From positions 1-9,943 of the forward strand of contig CALEVL010000100.1 in the NCBI GenBank assembly GCA_937924675.1: a stretch of DNA of 9,943 nt, written 5' to 3'. Positions within the stretch are counted from its first letter, which is position 1; each line of letters begins with the position of its first letter. The notes beneath the pieces were generated by a model, which saw nothing but the letters and a program-made list of their open reading frames with translations, was not told where the DNA came from and made no database searches. Below, piece after piece: positions 6,005 to 9,943 of this stretch. The DNA comes from an uncultured Ignavibacteria bacterium. Its GTDB lineage: Bacteria > Bacteroidota > Ignavibacteria > Tepidaquicellales > Tepidaquicellaceae. Made by a program: the position numbers and the translations under genes.

Positions 6005-6910
6005 CTACAAACTGCCATAGAGCATCTTCTTGCCATCTTTTGGTTTCTTTGTGGCAGGTGGTTCGTAAAAAGGATTGAAGTTGATTCCAATGTATGCAGT
6101 TCCCCAATTTATTTTTTTCTGCTTTGATTCGAAATAATTATAACCCTCCCCTATCGGATAATAAATGTTGGAAATATATCTGCCATACTCGTCATTCAGT
6201 GAGGCATCCTGACTTCCCCATTCAATATATCCGTCACGTTTTGTGTCTTTGAGAATCAGGTTACCTAAGTCATATTTGACACCTGCAACAACTCCGATTG
6301 AATTGTCGATCATTACTTCTATGCCCGCATTAAAGTTCACTCCCATTCTGAAACTGTTGAGGTTAACGCTTATCGAATCATTGAAGCCTGATCTTCTGCT
6401 CAGGTTTGCTGAAAAAAAGTTGAAGTTGAAATTTGCGTTGAAGAAAGGCGAAATCAGTTTTGTGAAAGATGTTGGAGCAAGCTCGAAACCTAATCCAATT
6501 CCGAAATTACTGAAGCTGTAATCATACTCAATTGGTCTTTGCTGATAAGTATTGTTCACAAACTTAACAAGTGTTGTGCCGGTTCTTACTGCCTGGAAAT
6601 TATTGAATCCAGTGAATGCAACAGACAATACAGCTCTGGCGATAGAGTACTTGTCAAAGTTAAACTTTGCACTTCCTGAAAACATCATTCCAGGCTGAGC
6701 ACCAAAGTGATCTGCAAACAGACTTGAGTCAACAAAGATATAGCCAAGTGAATCATAGTTGACATAGTCGCTTGACTTCAGGTCATCATAAGGAAAGACC
6801 AAGCCGAAAGAACCCTGGAAGACAATCTTTCCCGCTTGGGAGTAAGATTCCTGAGTTGTTGAAAAAAGCAACGCAAGGAAAAAAAACATAATCTTTGTAC
6901 GCAGTTTCAT
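6005..6910 (-). CDS. predicted outer-membrane beta-barrel protein, function unknown
   Basis: This 301-residue product starts with a clear signal peptide (MKLRTK, then FFFLALLF, with probable cleavage near SYSQ-A at residue 25). The rest alternates short amphipathic strands with turns and is rich in Phe, Asn, Gly and Ser, for example FSNFGIGLGFELAP, FFNANFNFNFF and MGVNFNAGIEVMI. This is the pattern of an outer-membrane beta-barrel. The last strand, AYIGINFNPFY, is followed by a Lys-rich tail of about 18 residues, so the protein does not end in the aromatic residue usual for barrel proteins. I do not recognise a named family. Its start is 10 bp after the rsmE stop, so the two are co-transcribed. 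A porin-like or adhesin-like role is possible but not shown. Confidence 0.75.
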   Translation of the reverse strand: MKLRTKIMFFFLALLFSTTQESYSQAGKIVFQGSFGLVFPYDDLKSSDYVNYDSLGYIFVDSSLFADHFGAQPGMMFSGSAKFNFDKYSIARAVLSVAFTGFNNFQAVRTGTTLVKFVNNTYQQRPIEYDYSFSNFGIGLGFELAPTSFTKLISPFFNANFNFNFFSANLSRRSGFNDSISVNLNSFRMGVNFNAGIEVMIDNSIGVVAGVKYDLGNLILKDTKRDGYIEWGSQDASLNDEYGRYISNIYYPIGEGYNYFESKQKKINWGTAYIGINFNPFYEPPATKKPKDGKKMLYGSL

Positions 6911-6920
6911 AATGATTCAT

Positions 6921-7643
6921 TTACTGTTTGGAAAGAATTTCATGAACAGATACTATGGCAGCCGTTTCCGCCCTTAGTTTTCGGCTTCCGAGTGACTTTG
7001 TCTTCCAACCATTCTTAACGAGCATTTTAATTTCGTCTTCATCAAATCCCCCTTCCGGTCCAATCAACAATGATACAAATTTTGAATCTTCAAATGATTC
7101 TATTGTCTCTTTTACATCACTGAATTCATACATAACAACTTTTTTCAGATCAAATTGTGTATCAACTAAGAGATCTTTCAGCTTTACAGACTCATGAAAT
7201 TCAGTAAGTCTGCATCTTTGTGATTGGCACATCGCTCTGATAATTATTTTCCTGATCCTTTCACTCTTCTTGCCGGTGTAGTCTGCTTTCTTGACCGTAT
7301 GTTTTGTTATCACCGGAACTATCGAATCAACGCCAAGTTCCACAGTTTTTTCTATGGCAAATTCAAATCTCTCTCTGCTCTTTAGCGGAGATATGAAAAG
7401 TCTTACTCTGACTAGTGGCTCAAAGAGATCTCTCTGTTTTCCATGAATAGTGCATAATGCCTTTCCTTCTCTGATCACGGATAAAACGCAGAGAAAAACA
7501 TTACCTTCTCCATCTGTTACAGTGAGTTCTTCGCCTTCTTTTTTTCTGAGCACCTTTACTACATGCTCATACTCTGAGCCGGTCAGCGTAAGTTCTTCAG
7601 AGCCGGCAGATACGTTTTTCGGTTCAGTATAATAGTATTCCAT
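6921..7643 (-). CDS. rsmE: 16S rRNA (uracil1498-N3)-methyltransferase RsmE
   Basis: RsmE methylates N3 of U1498 in the 16S rRNA of the small ribosomal subunit using S-adenosylmethionine. The 240-residue length is typical. The N-terminal PUA-like domain (about 1-70) contains HVVKVLRKKEGEEL. The C-terminal SPOUT domain holds EKTVELGVDSIVPVIT (98-113), AMCQSQRC (137-144), the cofactor-binding loop LIGPEGGF (193-200) and LGSRKLRAETAAI (218-230), which belongs to the trefoil knot. The start codon at 7643 gives the normal MEYYY-type N-terminus. It is separated by 9 bp from the Omp85 gene before it and 10 bp from the barrel gene after it. It is probably a housekeeping gene carried in an envelope operon. 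Confidence 0.95.
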   Translation of the reverse strand: MEYYYTEPKNVSAGSEELTLTGSEYEHVVKVLRKKEGEELTVTDGEGNVFLCVLSVIREGKALCTIHGKQRDLFEPLVRVRLFISPLKSRERFEFAIEKTVELGVDSIVPVITKHTVKKADYTGKKSERIRKIIIRAMCQSQRCRLTEFHESVKLKDLLVDTQFDLKKVVMYEFSDVKETIESFEDSKFVSLLIGPEGGFDEDEIKMLVKNGWKTKSLGSRKLRAETAAIVSVHEILSKQ

Positions 7644-7652
7644 AGTCCAATT

Positions 7653-9035
7653 CTAAAATGCTGCGCTGAGATCAAAAATTATCTGTGGTACAAATTTCTT
7701 ATCTTCTTTTCTGAAAGCAAAGTCAGTTCTTCCTACCAATCCAAAAGGCAAAATGTAGTTCAATCCTACGCCAAAACCATTGTGATACTTTGTCTCAAAG
7801 AAGTTGCTGTTCTTATTCCATACCGTTCCAATGTCAAAAAAAACAGTTGCATAGAGTGCAAATCGGTAACTCATTTTCTTCAGCATGGAAACCTGGTTGA
7901 CTGCCGGAATACTGCTGCCTTTGAAATATGTTTCCCTGATGACCGGGATTCTGATCTCATTAAAAAGACCCAGTCTGTTTTCACCTTCGTAAACCAATTT
8001 CTTATGTCCGCGTATTACCTTGTCATATCCAAAGAACTCTCTCATGTAAGTTGGAATTGTTCCTCCAAAGGCAACAGAGCCAAACGTAGACGTTCCAAAT
8101 GAAATTGCATAGCTGTCAGACAATTTTATGGGAATGAACTTTCGCACATCGATACTCACCCTGTTGAAATCAATCAGTTTCCCGAATCCTGCTTTCGTAT
8201 ATTCCAAAGATAATAATGCTCCGGCTGTTGCATACTCATAGGAATTACGGGTGTCATACCTTCCGTTTACCGTAAAGGTTGCAAACATGTCCTTTCCGTC
8301 AGATGAGACAGTCCTGCCGGGTTCATATTGTGATGTTTCCAAAAGATTAAACCGTAGTATGCCTGTCAGTGAAAGTTCCCTGCTTAGAAATTTCCCAAGT
8401 GAGACGGAAGACTTGAAATTCTCCAGCGTATAGTTCTCATCTTTATCCGGAATCTCATTTCCTGAAGTCGTAACAGTCTGCAAGCTTTTGTTTACATTAT
8501 TAGAATATCCCGCGCTGAAAGACGAGAAAAAATGAGCATTTCTCCCAATCCAGGGAATTGAATAACTTAACGATGCAAACGGGTCAGAGCCAATTCCAAA
8601 GCTTGCAGACAAAGTCTCATTCCTGCCCCGGAAGTTTCTCCAAATGAAATTTACCCCAGCCCAAAATTCAGATAGTTGACCGTTTCTGAACCCGCCTTGC
8701 GGGAGCGGTATCAGATATAAGCCTTCCTCAAATACGAACATCAAATCAATTGCATTCACTGAATCAGTCGGTACCGGATAGATATCAATCTTAGTGAACA
8801 AACCGAGATTGTTGAGTCTCTGAAGATCTTCCTTTAACTTACCTGCATCAAACTTAGAATTCTCCATAGTTTTTAGCTCCCGCAAGATTACATCTTCGTC
8901 TGTAGTTTCGTTGCCTGCCAGAATAATTTTTCGAATCTTAATATTTGCAAGCAATTCAATGCCGGATTTGGAAGAATCAGACAAGGGATCTGAGGAAATT
9001 TGAGATTCAACAGTTGAAGGCAGAATTAAAGCCAT
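7653..9035 (-). CDS. Omp85-family outer-membrane protein, single POTRA (BamA/TamA-like)
   Basis: Omp85 proteins insert or export proteins through the outer membrane. One POTRA domain is seen at about residues 32-105: IRKIILAGNETTDEDVILREL, then a helix with LKEDLQRLNNLGLF and the strand IDLMFVFEEG. The barrel fills about 115-460, with the lid-loop motif VIRGH (340-344; family consensus V/I-R-G-F/Y/H), DTRN at 261-264 in a strand, and a C-terminal Phe, the usual signal for barrel assembly. At 460 residues it is much shorter than true BamA, which has five POTRAs, so a specialised role is likelier. From the ATG at 9035 the signal peptide is truncated; extending to a CTG at 9059 restores it (468 residues). 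The product name is firm at family level only. Confidence 0.85.
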   Translation of the reverse strand: MALILPSTVESQISSDPLSDSSKSGIELLANIKIRKIILAGNETTDEDVILRELKTMENSKFDAGKLKEDLQRLNNLGLFTKIDIYPVPTDSVNAIDLMFVFEEGLYLIPLPQGGFRNGQLSEFWAGVNFIWRNFRGRNETLSASFGIGSDPFASLSYSIPWIGRNAHFFSSFSAGYSNNVNKSLQTVTTSGNEIPDKDENYTLENFKSSVSLGKFLSRELSLTGILRFNLLETSQYEPGRTVSSDGKDMFATFTVNGRYDTRNSYEYATAGALLSLEYTKAGFGKLIDFNRVSIDVRKFIPIKLSDSYAISFGTSTFGSVAFGGTIPTYMREFFGYDKVIRGHKKLVYEGENRLGLFNEIRIPVIRETYFKGSSIPAVNQVSMLKKMSYRFALYATVFFDIGTVWNKNSNFFETKYHNGFGVGLNYILPFGLVGRTDFAFRKEDKKFVPQIIFDLSAAF

Positions 9036-9059
9036 AAATATGCTTAGAAATAACTTCAG
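9036..9059 (-). other. likely N-terminal extension of the Omp85 gene from a CTG start
   Basis: Eight codons before the ATG at 9035 are open and in frame. Reading them, with CTG at 9059 taken as initiator Met, gives MKLFLSIFMALILPSTVESQ, a textbook signal peptide with a positive N-terminus, a hydrophobic core and a Ser-Gln end. No ATG, GTG or TTG exists between 9035 and the TAA of the preceding gene (9066-9068). Initiation at CTG, a sequence error or a strain-specific change of ATG to CTG would each explain it. Confidence 0.55.
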
Positions 9060-9065
9060 ATAGTA

Positions 9066-9943
9066 TTAGTTAAGAGTGTTGTTGGACATTGACTTAAGTT
9101 GTTTATTCTTATTCAGCAGTTGAATAGCTTCAGGTGAACCCGGTTTGACCTGCAATGATAAGTTAATCAACTCTTCGGCATCGTCAAACTTGGAATGATT
9201 CATCAGAAAGTTGGCCCTGTTCAAGTAGGCTGAGTAATAAGCATTCATTATGAAGTTATGGTGATAATCTGATTTCTGAGTGACTTCATACTTGAACTCC
9301 GGAAATTCGTAGTTATCAAATCCTTTATCCCTTGAGTATCTGAACAGCAATCCCTGAGGAATTCTTGAGTAATCTTTCCCAAACTTTTCATTCTTATCCT
9401 GTTCAATTTCAAGGGTTGTGAAGAATGTTCGGTCAGGAAAATTCTTGTCAACAAAGCTATTGAGAAGAGCGGTGAATGATGATTGAATCTTCATCAGATC
9501 TTGTCTGTCAGCATCTGTTTTAGGAGAAGTGTAACGATCCGTGTTTTTTTCAAACTTCAGAAGTTCAAACAGATAAGCATCAATTTCGGCTTTGCTCTTT
9601 TCACAGATATCAGGATAATGTTTCTTCAAATATTCAAAATACCAGCTCTTTCTCAGAAGCTCTTTATCAATCACAGCAATATCGGGCCGAATATTTCTAA
9701 CAAACTGCTGATAAATTGAAGATGAGATCCAGAAGTCCCACTGTGTTGACATGATGATAGCATTCTGATCTGCCGACTTGAACACATTTAATGTATAGTC
9801 ATCTACAAAGTAGTTCTTGCTTTCGTCTGCCTTTTCAAAATTTAGAATGAGCGGTAAAACAGGAATCAGCAGGAAAGCATACCCAATTGTGTTAAGATTA
9901 TCCTTCAGCTTTACAATAATCCACAACATTCCCATGGATATCC
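9066..9943 (-). CDS. DUF2723/GT117-family membrane protein, C-terminal part
   Basis: The reading frame is open to the window edge, so the 5' part lies outside; the ATG at 9935 is internal. At least 289 residues are visible. Counting from that Met, one hydrophobic segment lies at about 17-33. It is followed by YFVDDYTLNVFKSADQNAI, MSTQWDFW and FVRNIRPDIAVID, a soluble region I associate with the C-terminal half of DUF2723 proteins of Bacteroidota, which are classed as GT117 and linked to protein O-glycosylation. The last 50 residues (YLNRANFLMNHSKFDDAEELIN, LQVKPGSPEAIQLL) resemble one or two TPR motifs. The stop is in the same frame as the following Omp85 gene, with only two codons to its likely CTG start. 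The catalytic part cannot be judged here. Confidence 0.75.
   Translation of the reverse strand, partial: ISMGMLWIIVKLKDNLNTIGYAFLLIPVLPLILNFEKADESKNYFVDDYTLNVFKSADQNAIIMSTQWDFWISSSIYQQFVRNIRPDIAVIDKELLRKSWYFEYLKKHYPDICEKSKAEIDAYLFELLKFEKNTDRYTSPKTDADRQDLMKIQSSFTALLNSFVDKNFPDRTFFTTLEIEQDKNEKFGKDYSRIPQGLLFRYSRDKGFDNYEFPEFKYEVTQKSDYHHNFIMNAYYSAYLNRANFLMNHSKFDDAEELINLSLQVKPGSPEAIQLLNKNKQLKSMSNNTLN

Noticed and set aside
5814..6107. Open frame of 97 codons on the minus strand spanning the gap between the barrel and cytochrome genes
   Set aside because: It overlaps both real genes in another frame, cuts into the cytochrome signal sequence and resembles no family.

Overview
This window looks like chromosomal DNA from a member of the Bacteroidota/Ignavibacteriota/Chlorobiota (FCB) group. 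Four things point that way: it is AT-rich, recognisable Shine-Dalgarno sequences are missing in front of essentially every gene, signal peptides tend to end in Ser-Gln, and the left edge carries the C-terminal part of a DUF2723/GT117-type membrane protein, a family typical of this group. No phage, transposon, CRISPR, tRNA or rRNA gene was seen. I could not identify genus or species.

Layout. (1) Bases 1-138 hold a GC-rich, strongly folding extragenic repeat. (2) Bases 289-2359 hold three tightly packed genes: a DUF3467 protein (+), an LptF/LptG-family LPS-export permease (-) and a carboxymuconolactone-decarboxylase-like protein (+). The first two converge 3 bp apart, and the last two diverge with start codons 1 bp apart. 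(3) Bases 2360-2807 are an AT-rich gap without a convincing gene; they probably include the promoter and leader of the next unit, with a perfect stem-loop just before nuoK. (4) Bases 2808-5041 hold nuoK and nuoL, two membrane subunits of respiratory complex I, with no other nuo gene beside them. (5) A bidirectional terminator at 5063-5091 separates nuoL from an oppositely directed cluster. (6) Bases 5099-9943 (-), read right to left, encode the C-terminal part of the GT117-like protein, a single-POTRA Omp85-type outer-membrane protein, the rRNA methyltransferase RsmE, a second outer-membrane barrel protein, and, after a 99-bp gap, a diheme cytochrome c lipoprotein.

How the genes work together. 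Much of the window concerns the cell envelope and respiration: LPS transport (LptF/G), outer-membrane barrels, an envelope GT117-type protein, complex I, and a periplasmic or membrane-anchored cytochrome c. The four genes from GT117 to the barrel protein have gaps of about 6-30, 9 and 10 bp and look like one operon. RsmE is probably a housekeeping passenger.

Most of the window is ordinary. The points most worth a second look are the probable non-ATG start of the Omp85 gene, which lies in the same frame as the gene before it; the isolated nuoKL pair; the back-to-back start codons of the LptF/G and CMD-like genes; and the folded repeat at the left edge. I found no clear sign of a wholly new system.
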